Position numbers and translations under genes: made by a program. From contig NZ_LLER01000015.1 in assembly GCF_001500315.1 (NCBI RefSeq), positions 17,012 to 81,011 on the forward strand: 64,000 nucleotides of DNA, in the 5' to 3' direction. Of this stretch, positions 41,503 through 50,426 are shown piece by piece; positions within the stretch are counted from its first letter, which is position 1, and each line of letters opens with the position of its first letter. The notes under the pieces were generated by a model that had not been told where the DNA came from, searched no databases, and saw only the letters and a program-made list of their open reading frames with translations. Origin of the DNA: Staphylococcus auricularis (GTDB taxonomy: Bacteria > Bacillota > Bacilli > Staphylococcales > Staphylococcaceae).

Positions 41503-42081
41503 TTAATTTTGTGATGTTGTATTTTTGTATCCATCATGTACGAGTTCGAGTTCTCCTGTGCGTGGATCAATAATGAGTCCGTGAACGGGTACCGATTTAT
41601 CAAATAATGGGTGATTGATGACTTTATTGACATTGTCTTTGACATTTTCATAAACATCGGTGAAACCTTGTAAAAATTTGCGAATATCTAATCCAGAGTT
41701 CGCTAGGATCGATAACGTGCGATCATCGATTCCTCTTTGTGACATACGTTCTAACACTTCACCGACGTTAAGTTGACCCATGCCGCAATCGCGATGTCCC
41801 ATAATAATGATCTCTTCTGCGCCTAGTGCATAAATCGCGATAAGTAAACTGCGCATTGTTGATCCATAAGGGTGGGTGATCGTCGCACCTGCATTTTTAA
41901 CGATTTTTAAATCACCATTATTAAAGCCGAGTGCCTTTGTCGCAAGTTCTTGTAAACGCGTATCCATGCATGTGAAAAGAACTGCTTTTTTATCTGGGCG
42001 TTTACTTGTCTCATATTGTTCGTACATATGGTCGTTTACAAACGTACGATTAAAATCTAGGATATTTTCTAATAATGACAT
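41503..42081 (-). CDS. Beta-class carbonic anhydrase
   Basis: The enzyme interconverts CO2 and bicarbonate in the cytosol, feeding carboxylation reactions. The 192-residue product has the zinc ligands Cys38 (FTCMDTRL), His96 and Cys99 (GHRDCGM), with Asp40-Arg42 as the catalytic dyad. ATG 42081 is chosen because AGGAG lies 8 bases upstream; the frame stays open to 42090. It appears to be a single-gene unit between vraR and the YihY gene. Confidence 0.9.
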   Translation of the reverse strand: MSLLENILDFNRTFVNDHMYEQYETSKRPDKKAVLFTCMDTRLQELATKALGFNNGDLKIVKNAGATITHPYGSTMRSLLIAIYALGAEEIIIMGHRDCGMGQLNVGEVLERMSQRGIDDRTLSILANSGLDIRKFLQGFTDVYENVKDNVNKVINHPLFDKSVPVHGLIIDPRTGELELVHDGYKNTTSQN

Positions 42082-42110
42082 CTGTTTCACTCCTATATTG
42101 ATTCATATAA

Positions 42111-42164
42111 AAAGGAGCAAGACAATGAAATCTTTGTATACAATTAGATTTCTGTCTTACTCCT
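42111..42164 (-). terminator. Terminator of the YihY-family gene
   Basis: On the minus strand GGAGTAAGACA pairs with TGTCTTGCTCC, with an inner AAATCT/AGATTT stem, followed by TTTTT. Confidence 0.8.
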
Positions 42165-42196
42165 CATGAAAGTGACATCTTTCAGCGTGACGTCAA

Positions 42197-43372
42197 TTAA
42201 TTTTGATGTTGTTGATCCGATGAAGCGTCAGACGATGGCTTGTTCGGTTGTGCTTTAGATGAAGTATCACCGTTAGTGTCATCGGCATTTTCCTTTTGAT
42301 CTTCTTGCTCAGCGTTTGCTTCTTCTTGCTCTAATTCATGGAATTCTTGTTCCTCAGGTGTACGGCCTCTGACAATTTTACGTTGGTGTAAAATAGCGTT
42401 GATTTCTGCCCCGATGATGAGGATGAAACCAGTGATGTAAAGCCATAACATAAGGATGATGATACCAGCAAGGCTACCGTATGTTTTATTGTAGTTTGCA
42501 AAGTTAGAAATGTAGAAACTAAATAAGAATGCACCGACTAAGAATAAGACGGTTGAAAAAGCTGCCCCTGGTAATACAGACATAATTTTAATTTTTACAT
42601 TAGGTGCTAACGTATATAGCACAATGAATGATACGAATACGATAAGGAACGGCAAGATTACTCTGACAAGGTTGAATAACCATTTCACTTCGTCACCTAA
42701 GCCGAGTGGGCCAAAGATAAAGTCACCAATTACACCGCCAAATGTAGGTAAGATCAATGCAATCGGTAAAACGATAACCATTGCAAGTGTGAAGAGCACA
42801 CTAGACAATTTAGAAACGACAAAGTTACGTTTATCCTCAACATCATATGCGACGCTAAAGGCATTCATAATCGCTGTCATCCCATTTGATGCGGACCATA
42901 ATGCCACAATTAAACCGATTGATAATGTACCACCACTGGAGGCGTTAAAGATTTCTTCAATGACGCCTTGGACTTGTTCACTGTACTCTTGAGGTACGTA
43001 CTCGATGATCATATCACTAATATCGTGTGGATCTGCCCCTAACATTGGCACGATAGATAGTAAGAAGATCAGCATTGGGAAGAGTGACAGCATGAAGTAG
43101 TATGACAGTTGTGCTGCCATCCCTGAAGCGTCATCTTTACTGATACGGTAAATTAAGTAAGAAAAGAAGTTTGGATTTTTCGTATATTTCGCAGGTTTAT
43201 TAATACGAGATACGAAAAATGCCTGATCATCCTTTTTCGGTTCCTTGGATTGGAACTTGGTAGGTTGAATGTATGTACGATCTTTTTCAATATGTTTATC
43301 TGTGTTGTTGTTTTCTTGTTTATCCTTCATTTCATTAAGAAAATTAGAATTTGAATGCTTGTTTTTCGACAT
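42197..43372 (-). CDS. YihY/BrkB-family inner membrane protein
   Basis: The 391-residue protein has six predicted helices (about residues 80-350) with family segments AAQLSYYFMLSLFPMLIFLLS, GLIVALWSASNGMTAIMNAF and LAGIIILMLWLYITGFILIIGAEINA. Both ends are hydrophilic; the last 50 residues are a Glu/Gln/Asp/Ser-rich disordered tail. The family was once called RNase BN, now known to be wrong; function is unknown. ATG 43372 is chosen because AAGGAG lies 7 bases upstream. The much longer open frame to 43528 is probably untranslated. Confidence 0.85.
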   Translation of the reverse strand: MSKNKHSNSNFLNEMKDKQENNNTDKHIEKDRTYIQPTKFQSKEPKKDDQAFFVSRINKPAKYTKNPNFFSYLIYRISKDDASGMAAQLSYYFMLSLFPMLIFLLSIVPMLGADPHDISDMIIEYVPQEYSEQVQGVIEEIFNASSGGTLSIGLIVALWSASNGMTAIMNAFSVAYDVEDKRNFVVSKLSSVLFTLAMVIVLPIALILPTFGGVIGDFIFGPLGLGDEVKWLFNLVRVILPFLIVFVSFIVLYTLAPNVKIKIMSVLPGAAFSTVLFLVGAFLFSFYISNFANYNKTYGSLAGIIILMLWLYITGFILIIGAEINAILHQRKIVRGRTPEEQEFHELEQEEANAEQEDQKENADDTNGDTSSKAQPNKPSSDASSDQQHQN

Positions 43373-43696
43373 CATAAAACTCCTTACATACCGATAAAAT
43401 GTTAGTACATTTTTTAATATACTGTAAAATCTAACCGAGGTAAACACGTTACGGTAAACTCGTAACATACTTATGGTCTTATACCGCTTTTTACGTAAAA
43501 TAAAACAATCTAACAGCCCTTTATGCATAGAAAGTGACTGAAAAGAAGATGAAACGTAACAGAGTAGGGAGTCGTTAAACGATGCAATATCATGAAAACC
43601 GTGTAAAAAGTACGCGCTTTAGGCATAAAAAAAGCCGCTTGAAGCAAGTCTCATTTCAAGCGGTTTTTAAATAAGTTTGTGTCCCTTTATCTCGGA
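43373..43696. other. Intergenic region upstream of the YihY gene
   Basis: I see no supported gene. A small inverted repeat GTTACG/CGTAAC (43448-43466, 7-base spacer) lies about 75 bases before the YihY start and could be an operator. The right end holds the terminator of the next unit. Confidence 0.4.
43627..43668 (-). terminator. Terminator of the ptpA unit
   Basis: AAAAGCCGCTTGAA pairs with TTTCAAGCGGTTTTT around a short loop; AT tracts flank both sides. Confidence 0.8.
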
Positions 43697-43981
43697 TTAA
43701 TGATTCAAACGATTGTTTTTACGATCGATGAATGTTGCTTTAGCATCTTTTAAAGATTGTTCTAATTGTGGGTTATTGCGTCTAATTTCTTCGATCGCAT
43801 CTTTCCAGTATAGGACTTCGTCTTTAATATCATTAAATTTAGAAGGTTTATTAGAACGGTTACCTTCTTTAATATCTGTAAAGGCTTGTTTTAAAGATTG
43901 GCGTGTAGATTTGTCAGCTAATGTGATTAAGCCACCAACTGCAGCACCAAGTAAAATACCAGGAACTAATTTGTTTTGCAT
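43697..43981 (-). CDS. YtxH-like small protein
   Basis: The 94-residue protein has one short glycine-rich hydrophobic segment at the N terminus (LVPGILLGAAVGGLITLA, about residues 5-22) followed by a charged, helical body (TRQSLKQAFTDIKEG...). This plan is typical of YtxH-like stress proteins, whose function is unknown. It begins 6 bases after the ptpA stop, on the same strand, so the two are probably co-transcribed and perhaps functionally linked. Confidence 0.7.
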   Translation of the reverse strand: MQNKLVPGILLGAAVGGLITLADKSTRQSLKQAFTDIKEGNRSNKPSKFNDIKDEVLYWKDAIEEIRRNNPQLEQSLKDAKATFIDRKNNRLNH

Positions 43982-43986
43982 GTTGA

Positions 43987-44451
43987 TTACCCCTCTCTTA
44001 AATTTGCATCTTTGACGATGTAGTCAATTAAATTATCACATGATGATTGTACCATTTTATAAACACCTTCAAAATTATTTGTATAGTAAGGGTCTGGCAC
44101 ATCACTTTCTTCCATGTTACTAAATTCTAGCAATTTAAACAATTGTCCTTGAATATTAGGATTAATACGACGGATATTGTCTACGTTGCTTTGATCCATG
44201 GCAATGATGTAATCAAAGTCATCATCTGGTTTGAATAATTCGCTAATCATACCATCAAATGGAATGTCATGTTGCTTTAAAATCTCTTGTGTCCCTTCGT
44301 GAGGTGTTTCGCCTAAGTTCCATTTGCCAGTTCCACGTGATTCGACAACGACATCTTGAATGTTGCGATCTTTCAAGCGTTGTCTCATGATTGCTTCAGC
44401 CATTGGAGATCGACAAATATTACCTAGACAGACAAAAGCGACTGTTACCAT
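43987..44451 (-). CDS. ptpA: Low-molecular-weight protein tyrosine phosphatase
   Basis: PtpA removes phosphate from tyrosine residues; in S. aureus it is secreted and supports survival in macrophages. The 154-residue product has the P-loop CLGNICRS (Cys8 to Ser15, with Arg14) and the general-acid Asp in DVPDPYYTNN near residue 120. There is no signal peptide, so secretion would be by an unusual route. It leads a two-gene unit with the YtxH-like gene. Confidence 0.95.
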   Translation of the reverse strand: MVTVAFVCLGNICRSPMAEAIMRQRLKDRNIQDVVVESRGTGKWNLGETPHEGTQEILKQHDIPFDGMISELFKPDDDFDYIIAMDQSNVDNIRRINPNIQGQLFKLLEFSNMEESDVPDPYYTNNFEGVYKMVQSSCDNLIDYIVKDANLREG

Positions 44452-44582
44452 TTTTTAACCTCCCCAATTTCCTTATTATGACTATTTTATATGTTTTTTC
44501 ATCATTTCTAAAGGATAAATTCAACAAAAGTTTTATAATAGGGTAATGTTTGATAGAATAAACTGACAAAGGAGTGAAACGA

Positions 44583-44786
44583 ATGGCATTAACGAATAAA
44601 GAGATGATAACGGAAATCAGATCTCAATTGAATGTAGTCAATCAAGGTTTGATTGATCCAGATAAATTTACACAAGCAAACCAGGAAGATATCGAGACGA
44701 TCCATCAATTTGTTATGTCAAAGCAGTCTTTTACGCCGAGTGAAGTCACAGCCATTGCCAATGAGCTAGGACAATTAAGAGATTAA
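44583..44786 (+). CDS. UPF0435/DUF1128 family protein
   Basis: This 67-residue helical protein matches the UPF0435 family of Firmicutes, for which no function is known. ATG 44583 is chosen because AAAGGAG lies 8 bases upstream. It ends 11 bases before ampS and is probably co-transcribed with it. The gene starts divergently from ptpA across about 130 bases. Confidence 0.85.
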   Translation: MALTNKEMITEIRSQLNVVNQGLIDPDKFTQANQEDIETIHQFVMSKQSFTPSEVTAIANELGQLRD

Positions 44787-44797
44787 GGGGTGTTAGT

Positions 44798-46036
44798 ATG
44801 TGTGAATTACAAGAAAAATTACAACAATATGCACGCTTATTAGTTGAAGTAGGTATGAATGTGCAAGAAGGACAACCAGTTTTTATTCGATCTAATGTCA
44901 ATGCGATTGAGCTGACACGTTACGTTGCAGAAGCGGCTTATCGTCGTGGCGCATCTGATGTGGCTGTTGAATTTAGCGATGATCGTTTAGCTCGTTTAAG
45001 ATACGAATATGAATCGGAAGACTTTTTACGTAATCGCGCAGTCAATACATATGACGTGGATAAGAGATTAGACTATGCGAAACGTAATGCGGCAAACTTA
45101 GCGATTTTATCTGATGACCCAGATTTATTAAACGGTATTGATTCAGCTAAATTAAACGCATATCAAACTGAATATAGTAAAGCGCACAAAACATTTATGA
45201 GCATGATGCAAAACAATGAATTCCCATGGTGTGTTGCTGCGTTTCCTTCAAAAGAATGGGCACAACGTGTTTACCCTGATTTAGATCCGGATGAAGCGTT
45301 GAATCGATTCATTGATGAAGTGTTAGACATTGCTCGTGTTGACGGTAATGATCCAGTAGAAAATTGGGAGAAACACATTAATAACTTGAGCGTTCGTGCT
45401 AAACAATTACAAGAGAAAAATTACAAAGCGTTACATTATGTATCTAAAGGTACAGACCTCACTATTGGGTTACCTAAAGGTCATTTATGGGAAGATGCAA
45501 CAAGCTATTCAAGTGAAGGTCAAGCCTTCGTCGCAAACATCCCAACTGAAGAAGTATTTACGGCGCCTGATCGCAATCAAGTAAATGGTTATGTATCCAA
45601 TACATTACCATTGAGTTATAACGGCAATATCATCGATGGCTTTACGTTGACCTTTAAAGATGGTGAAGTCGTTGACTTTAAAGCAGAGAAAGGCGAAGCC
45701 GTATTAAAAGATTTATTAAACACCGATGAAGGTTCACGCCGTTTAGGTGAAGTCGCTTTAGTTCCAGATGATTCACCAATTTCAAATCGAAATACCATTT
45801 TCTACAATACGTTATTCGATGAAAATGCATCTTGTCACATCGCGTTAGGCTCAGCTTATGGCTTTAACGTCGAAGGTGGTACAGAAATGACGACTGAAGA
45901 AAAAGTAGCGAGCGGATTAAATGATTCACTTGTACACGAAGATTTCATGATCGGTAGTGCAGATCTTACAATTTACGGCATCACGCAAGATGATCAACAA
46001 GAAGTTGTTTTCGAAAATGGTAATTGGGCAGACTAG
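44798..46036 (+). CDS. ampS: Aminopeptidase AmpS (M29 family)
   Basis: AmpS is a cytosolic metallo-aminopeptidase of broad specificity that trims small peptides. The 412-residue product shows family segments GMNVQEGQPVFIRSN at the start, the metal-binding region NIPTEEVFTAPDRNQVNG (Glu), LGEVALVPDDSPIS, and the C-terminal HEDFMIGSADLTIYGI with His and Asp ligands. Length fits the family. The start follows AAGGGGTG. Confidence 0.95.
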   Translation: MCELQEKLQQYARLLVEVGMNVQEGQPVFIRSNVNAIELTRYVAEAAYRRGASDVAVEFSDDRLARLRYEYESEDFLRNRAVNTYDVDKRLDYAKRNAANLAILSDDPDLLNGIDSAKLNAYQTEYSKAHKTFMSMMQNNEFPWCVAAFPSKEWAQRVYPDLDPDEALNRFIDEVLDIARVDGNDPVENWEKHINNLSVRAKQLQEKNYKALHYVSKGTDLTIGLPKGHLWEDATSYSSEGQAFVANIPTEEVFTAPDRNQVNGYVSNTLPLSYNGNIIDGFTLTFKDGEVVDFKAEKGEAVLKDLLNTDEGSRRLGEVALVPDDSPISNRNTIFYNTLFDENASCHIALGSAYGFNVEGGTEMTTEEKVASGLNDSLVHEDFMIGSADLTIYGITQDDQQEVVFENGNWAD

Positions 46037-46071
46037 TTTAACTTAAGTATCTATGAAGTGAGGTAAAAAGG

Positions 46072-46593
46072 ATGGGAACTCGTAGAAGTAAAGCGATGTC
46101 AGAGTCTAGATGTGAAAAAGTGAAACAAATTTTTCCAACTGACACCAATCATCATCATACGCTATTTGGAGGCGTATTGATGTCAAATATTGATGAAATA
46201 TCAGCAATCAGTGCAATGAAACATGCAAATTCCAAAGTGGTCACTGCTTCAATGGATTCAGTAGACTTTTTAAAACCCATTAAGACGGGTGATATCATTG
46301 TTTTTGAAGCAAAAGTAACCCACGCAGGAACATCGTCTATGGAAATTGGTGTTCAAATCATTATTGAGGATCCTTTAAACAATGAAAGACAACTTGCTGC
46401 ATTAAGTTTTTTAACTTTTGTAGCGATCGATGATGATGGCAATACAGTAGAAGTTCCAAAAGTTTACCCAGAATCGGATACAGAAAAATGGTTCCACGAA
46501 ACTGCTGAAAAACGTGTTAAAAGACGTAAAGAACGCAGAAAAGAAAGCCAAGAAACCGTTGAATTTCTATCCAATCAGTTAAATATTAGATAA
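46072..46593 (+). CDS. Hotdog-fold acyl-CoA thioesterase (YkhA/YciA-like)
   Basis: The 173-residue protein has the family's catalytic segment TNHHHTLFGGVLMSNIDEISAI (Asn and Asp in the hotdog active site) and VDFLKPIKTGDIIVFEAKV. It would hydrolyse acyl-CoA to free acid and CoA; the preferred chain length is unknown. The C-terminal tail, residues 145-173, is strongly basic and Arg/Lys/Glu-rich. The start follows GTGAGGTAAAAAGG. It lies 35 bases after ampS and may share its transcript; a terminator follows. Confidence 0.9.
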   Translation: MGTRRSKAMSESRCEKVKQIFPTDTNHHHTLFGGVLMSNIDEISAISAMKHANSKVVTASMDSVDFLKPIKTGDIIVFEAKVTHAGTSSMEIGVQIIIEDPLNNERQLAALSFLTFVAIDDDGNTVEVPKVYPESDTEKWFHETAEKRVKRRKERRKESQETVEFLSNQLNIR

Positions 46594-46607
46594 TGATTTC
46601 ATAAAAG

Positions 46608-46648
46608 AAAGCGCTTATTGGGAGTACGAATCTCAATAAGCGCTTTTT
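46608..46648. terminator. Bidirectional terminator between the thioesterase and yfkAB genes
   Basis: AAAGCGCTTATTG pairs with CAATAAGCGCTTT, followed by T residues on both strands. Confidence 0.88.
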
Positions 46649-46679
46649 ACATTTTGAGTATTAATGAATGTGTTGCAAA

Positions 46680-47831
46680 TTAGTCCATGTTATACATAAG
46701 ATGCATCTCACGTTCTTTTGCTCTGAAATCTGTATTTGGATAATACATATTTTTAACTAATACGTTTGGACCTAAACAATTGAATTCGGAACAGTGACAG
46801 TTAAGTGCTTGAGCTAGTGGAGATGCGAGCCATTGTTCGAATACGTCAGTTAAGCGATCGGTCTTAATATTTGAAATGGTGCCGTTTTCATCACCAAAGT
46901 CTGTCACGATCACGTTACCCGTAAACATATTGACATTGAGACGGTTTCGACCATCTGGATCATTACGCATTGTGACATTTTCAGTTTCACGTAAGCGATT
47001 AAGCAACGCTTGATCTTGTGGGTCGTTGATACAAGGGTAGATAGGTAGTGTACCGAACAACATCCACGTTTCTGGGTCACGAATGTCGAGTAAGTAATGT
47101 ATCGCACGTTTCATCTCTTTAAGTGGCAATACGTTGAGTGAACTTGCGAAATCTGCAGGATACATAGGATGAATTTCATGTCTACGGCATTTCATGTCAT
47201 GCACAACTTCGTTATGTATTTTTTCTAGATGGGGCAGTGTACTTTGATTTAACATCGTTTCTGCTGAGACGAACATCCCTTGATCAGATAATGTGCTCGC
47301 ATTATCAATCATTTGTTCATATAGTTTCAGTTTCGCTTTAAGAGGAGGTTGTTTTTCCATCGCACCAAAGCCAACAGATGTAAACTCATCAATCGTACCC
47401 CAGTTATGTGAAATATGCATGACATCGATGTATTCAGCGATATCTAAATAGCGATCTTGAGGCAAGGTTAAGTTTGAGTTCATCTGTACATAGATTCCGC
47501 GATGATACGCATATTTAATTAAAGGTTTCACGACATGTTTAATTGATTTTTTGGAAAACATCGGTTCGCCACCTGTGATAGAAATCGTTTTTAATGTAGG
47601 GATTTCATCTAAGCGACGATAAATCAAATCCATCGGTAAAGATTCTGGATCTTTTGTTTGTAATGTATAACCGACCGCACAGTGACTACAACGCATGTTA
47701 CATAAATTCGTCGTAGTAAACTCAATATTGCTGAGTGTTAAATCACCGTATTGTTCCACATCGTTGTACGCTTCCCATGGATCATTGTTGATGCTAATGG
47801 GCTTTTTTGTCGGTATCGATTGAGTTGGCAT
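46680..47831 (-). CDS. Radical SAM/CxCxxxxC motif protein (YfkAB type)
   Basis: The protein has the radical SAM cluster motif CNMRCSHC (Cys44, 48 and 51 of the 383-residue form), SITGGEPMFS for SAM binding, and a C-terminal CHCSEFNC, exactly the CxCxxxxC motif that defines YfkAB and may bind a second cluster. The substrate is unknown. The frame is open to 47921, but no good ribosome binding site precedes those ATGs. ATG 47831, behind AGAAGGCG, gives a length near the family norm and is my choice. Confidence 0.85.
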   Translation of the reverse strand: MPTQSIPTKKPISINNDPWEAYNDVEQYGDLTLSNIEFTTTNLCNMRCSHCAVGYTLQTKDPESLPMDLIYRRLDEIPTLKTISITGGEPMFSKKSIKHVVKPLIKYAYHRGIYVQMNSNLTLPQDRYLDIAEYIDVMHISHNWGTIDEFTSVGFGAMEKQPPLKAKLKLYEQMIDNASTLSDQGMFVSAETMLNQSTLPHLEKIHNEVVHDMKCRRHEIHPMYPADFASSLNVLPLKEMKRAIHYLLDIRDPETWMLFGTLPIYPCINDPQDQALLNRLRETENVTMRNDPDGRNRLNVNMFTGNVIVTDFGDENGTISNIKTDRLTDVFEQWLASPLAQALNCHCSEFNCLGPNVLVKNMYYPNTDFRAKEREMHLMYNMD

Positions 47832-48174
47832 ACCAAACGCCTTCTTTCTAAAATGATTCATAAAGTCAAATATAGCATGTGAACTACTGTAATAGGAATT
47901 TTTAAGATCCTGTTCACACATGTTTTAAATATCTTGAATAATGTATGATTTCGAATTAAAGATACAACCTTGACTAGAGTAACAGTTTTAAGAAATAAGG
48001 TGAAGTCTATTTTTAAATTTATATTAATGGAAGCCGTTTCTTTTTGAAAATGAATGATTTAAAGCCGGGTGCATCTTTTATTCATCCGACATACGTACTT
48101 ATCAAGAATCAGTTCCAACAGTTTTTCAAAACATGTTAAAATGTACATGATAACGTGATGAAGGAGTGTACTGA
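47832..48174. other. Intergenic region between divergent yfkAB and a small gene
   Basis: There is no supported gene beyond the possible N-terminal extension of yfkAB (to 47921). The right end has an extended -10-like TGTTAAAAT about 35-45 bases before the small gene and a CATGT/ACATG inverted repeat around it, possibly an operator. The rest shows nothing I recognise. Confidence 0.4.
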
Positions 48175-48339
48175 ATGAACGAACAAAAAACAATAGATCA
48201 AATTAAGGAGCGTTTAGAAAAATTTATTACTGATATTGATCAAGTAGATCCAGATGAAGTTAAAGTAGAAGATATTGATGAATGGATTGGCTTGTTAGAT
48301 CAGTTAGAAGAAAAAGTTAAAACCGTTTCCAAAAAATAG
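48175..48339 (+). CDS. Small acidic helical protein, probably SE1561 family
   Basis: The 54-residue product (MNEQKTIDQIKERLEKF...) is acidic and predicted fully alpha-helical, with the central DPDEVKVEDIDEWIGLL segment. It follows a clear ribosome binding site (AAGGAG, 8 bases before the ATG) and ends before an AT-rich spacer. It looks like the staphylococcal SE1561 family, of unknown function; that name is from memory. It may be co-transcribed with the PfpI gene 89 bases downstream. Confidence 0.78.
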   Translation: MNEQKTIDQIKERLEKFITDIDQVDPDEVKVEDIDEWIGLLDQLEEKVKTVSKK

Positions 48340-48428
48340 TGAAAAACAAATATGTAAAAAATTAATGTTTAAACCTTTCTATACTTGGCTATATATAACC
48401 ATAATTCATAAAGGAAAGGTGATTATAA

Positions 48429-48944
48429 ATGGCTAAAAAAGTTGCAATTATTGTTGCTGACGAATTTGAAGATGTTGAATTAACTAGTCCAAAAGAAGCT
48501 ATTGAAGAAGCTGGACACGAAACAGTAATCATTGGTGACGAAGCTAACGCTGAAGTTTCAGGTAAACACGGCACTAAAGTTACTGTAGATGTTAGCATTG
48601 GTGATGCTAAAGCAGAAGATTACGATGCTATCCTTATCCCTGGTGGTTTCTCACCTGACCACTTAAGAGGAGACGCTGAAGGAAGATATGGCGCATTCGC
48701 TAAATACTTCACTGCAAATGATGTACCAACATTTGCAATCTGCCACGGTCCACAAATCTTAGTTGATACTGACGACTTAAATGGTCGTACTTTAACTGCA
48801 GTATTAAACGTACGTAAAGATTTATCAAACGCTGGTGCAAACGTTGTAGACGAATCAGTAGTTGTTGATAAAAACATCGTAACAAGTCGTACTCCTGACG
48901 ACTTAGATGATTTCAATAGAGAAATCGTTAATCAATTAAACTAA
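48429..48944 (+). CDS. DJ-1/PfpI family protein (type 1 glutamine amidotransferase-like)
   Basis: The 171-residue protein is the homologue of S. aureus SAV1875. The nucleophile elbow AICHGPQ places Cys105 and His106, with Glu17 (EDVEL) as the residue that tunes the Cys. The [12 protein letters not shown] segment is typical of PfpI. Members are described as oxidative-stress proteins, proteases, or protein/DNA deglycases, and the true role is disputed. Codon use is very uniform and A/T-ending, suggesting high expression. The start follows AAAGGTGAT. Confidence 0.9.
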   Translation: MAKKVAIIVADEFEDVELTSPKEAIEEAGHETVIIGDEANAEVSGKHGTKVTVDVSIGDAKAEDYDAILIPGGFSPDHLRGDAEGRYGAFAKYFTANDVPTFAICHGPQILVDTDDLNGRTLTAVLNVRKDLSNAGANVVDESVVVDKNIVTSRTPDDLDDFNREIVNQLN

Positions 48945-48976
48945 TCATTCGTTCTTATGTGAACGTATGAATAATG

Positions 48977-49031
48977 AACTCCAAAGGGCAGCGTGACAGC
49001 ACGTTACGTGATGCTCTTTGGAGTTTTCTTT
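48977..49031 (+). terminator. Terminator of the PfpI gene
   Basis: AACTCCAAAG (48977-48986) pairs with CTTTGGAGTT (49016-49025), with inner pairing, followed by TTCTTTTT. Confidence 0.85.
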
Positions 49032-49381
49032 TTAATACCATTTATCCTAAATCCTTATGAAATACATATGATTGAATGTGGTGTAGCACGAGTGTATTCA
49101 TTTAACGAGCACATCATGTCATAAAGGCCGTATTGGCATACACCTTAGGACTGATTTTTGCCAAATGCAGTAGATTATAACGTTAACTCTTGTTAAACTG
49201 ATTTATAATAAAGTGAAAGTAAGATGAGTGCATAGCTTTAACATCATTTAAGCAGTGCACAATATTTAATCCTAAATAGATGCGACTCAGACGCTTACAT
49301 ATATAGACATGTTTGCGCGGGAATGAAGTAGCGATCGAGTGATCATCCGTGTTCGTGAGCAATTTTGAAAGAAAGGAGCAC

Positions 49382-49454
49382 GCTATTAAAAGGTAACACC
49401 CGAGTAAAAATGTGAGGTCGAAACTCCAGCTCATTTTTTCTTGGTTTTAATAGC
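49382..49454 (+). promoter_or_regulatory. Structured leader of sgtB with nested terminator-like hairpin
   Basis: An outer perfect stem GCTATTAAAA (49382-49391) / TTTTAATAGC (49445-49454) encloses AAAAATGTGAG...CTCATTTTTTC (about 49405-49440), a hairpin ending in a T run. The structure stops 10 bases before the sgtB ATG, so it could attenuate transcription or gate translation. Confidence 0.5.
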
Positions 49455-49463
49455 TAAAGATGA

Positions 49464-50279
49464 ATGAAGCGAAGTGAACGTTATTCTAAATCAAAGCGAA
49501 AAGCAGTAGCCTATGACGATGTAGGGCCGCATTATAACACCTACTATCAACCTGTGGGTAGACCACCAAAAAAGAAAAAAGGTAAACGTTGGTTCCTGAC
49601 TATACTATTATTGTTAGCTATTGTAGTAGCTATCTTCATGGGCTTGATGTACTTTTTATCCAGATCCGCAAATGTAGAAGCGTTGCATTCTATAGAGCAG
49701 AAAAACTCATATGTACCTGTGTCGGATATGAATGATTATACGAAGGGTGCATTTATCGCCATTGAAGACGAGTGGTTCTATCATCATCATGGATTTGATA
49801 TTAAAGGTACATCGAGGGCGTTATTTTCAACCGTCAGTGAGCAGAGTGTTCAAGGTGGTAGCACTATAACACAGCAAGTTGTAAAGAATTACTTTTATGG
49901 CAATGAGCGCTCATTTATTCGTAAAATGAAAGAATTATTTGTAGCCTATCGTGTTGAAAGTGTATATGACAAAGATCAGATATTGAGCTTTTACGTCAAT
50001 AATATCTATTTCGGTGATGATCAATATACCGTAGAAAGCGCTGCAAATTACTATTTTGGTACGACGACAGATAAAAATAATAAGCATTTACCACAAATCT
50101 CAGTACTACAAAGTGCAATGCTTGCAAGTAAGATTAATGCACCGAGTGTGTATAATTTAAATCAGATGTCTGATCGTTATATTAATCGTGTTAAAGTCAA
50201 CTTAGAGAAAATGAAGCAACAAGATTTTATTTCGAATGATGAATACGAAGAAGCAATTTCGCAACTCGGAGCTTCATAA
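49464..50279 (+). CDS. sgtB: Monofunctional peptidoglycan glycosyltransferase (GT51)
   Basis: SgtB polymerises lipid II into glycan strands at the outer membrane face, without a transpeptidase domain. The 271-residue protein has a basic cytosolic start with KKKKGKR, one membrane helix (about 42-65), and the GT51 motifs [12 protein letters not shown] (catalytic Glu101) and [14 protein letters not shown]. The second catalytic Glu lies in the [12 protein letters not shown] segment. In S. aureus its transcription depends on VraSR, whose genes lie 8-10 kb upstream. No strong ribosome binding site is seen before the ATG. Confidence 0.96.
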   Translation: MKRSERYSKSKRKAVAYDDVGPHYNTYYQPVGRPPKKKKGKRWFLTILLLLAIVVAIFMGLMYFLSRSANVEALHSIEQKNSYVPVSDMNDYTKGAFIAIEDEWFYHHHGFDIKGTSRALFSTVSEQSVQGGSTITQQVVKNYFYGNERSFIRKMKELFVAYRVESVYDKDQILSFYVNNIYFGDDQYTVESAANYYFGTTTDKNNKHLPQISVLQSAMLASKINAPSVYNLNQMSDRYINRVKVNLEKMKQQDFISNDEYEEAISQLGAS

Positions 50280-50297
50280 AGTGACTTAAGAAGGAGG

Positions 50298-50338
50298 ATT
50301 CTTTTCATTATTTTTAGGATAGTGAAAAGAATTTTTTG
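50298..50338 (+). terminator. Terminator of sgtB
   Basis: ATTCTTTTCA (50298-50307) pairs with TGAAAAGAAT (50323-50332), followed by TTTTT. Confidence 0.8.
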
Positions 50339-50426
50339 ATTTTAAGATAAATCGGACGATGCACGCTGTCGCTATAATTCCCTTAAACCTCATAATAAGT
50401 TATGCTAGATAAGTGGAGTGAAAATG

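Larger units (their letters stand above)
48945..49463. other. Long non-coding stretch upstream of sgtB
   Basis: These 519 bases hold the PfpI terminator, then about 350 bases without a credible gene. An antisense frame at 49183-49434 has no ribosome binding site or recognisable protein features. The final 80 bases form a structured leader. There is room for a long 5' untranslated region or a small RNA. Confidence 0.45.

Noticed and set aside
49183..49434. An 83-codon antisense frame upstream of sgtB
   Set aside because: No ribosome binding site, unusual composition, and it overlaps the structured sgtB leader; more likely chance in non-coding DNA.
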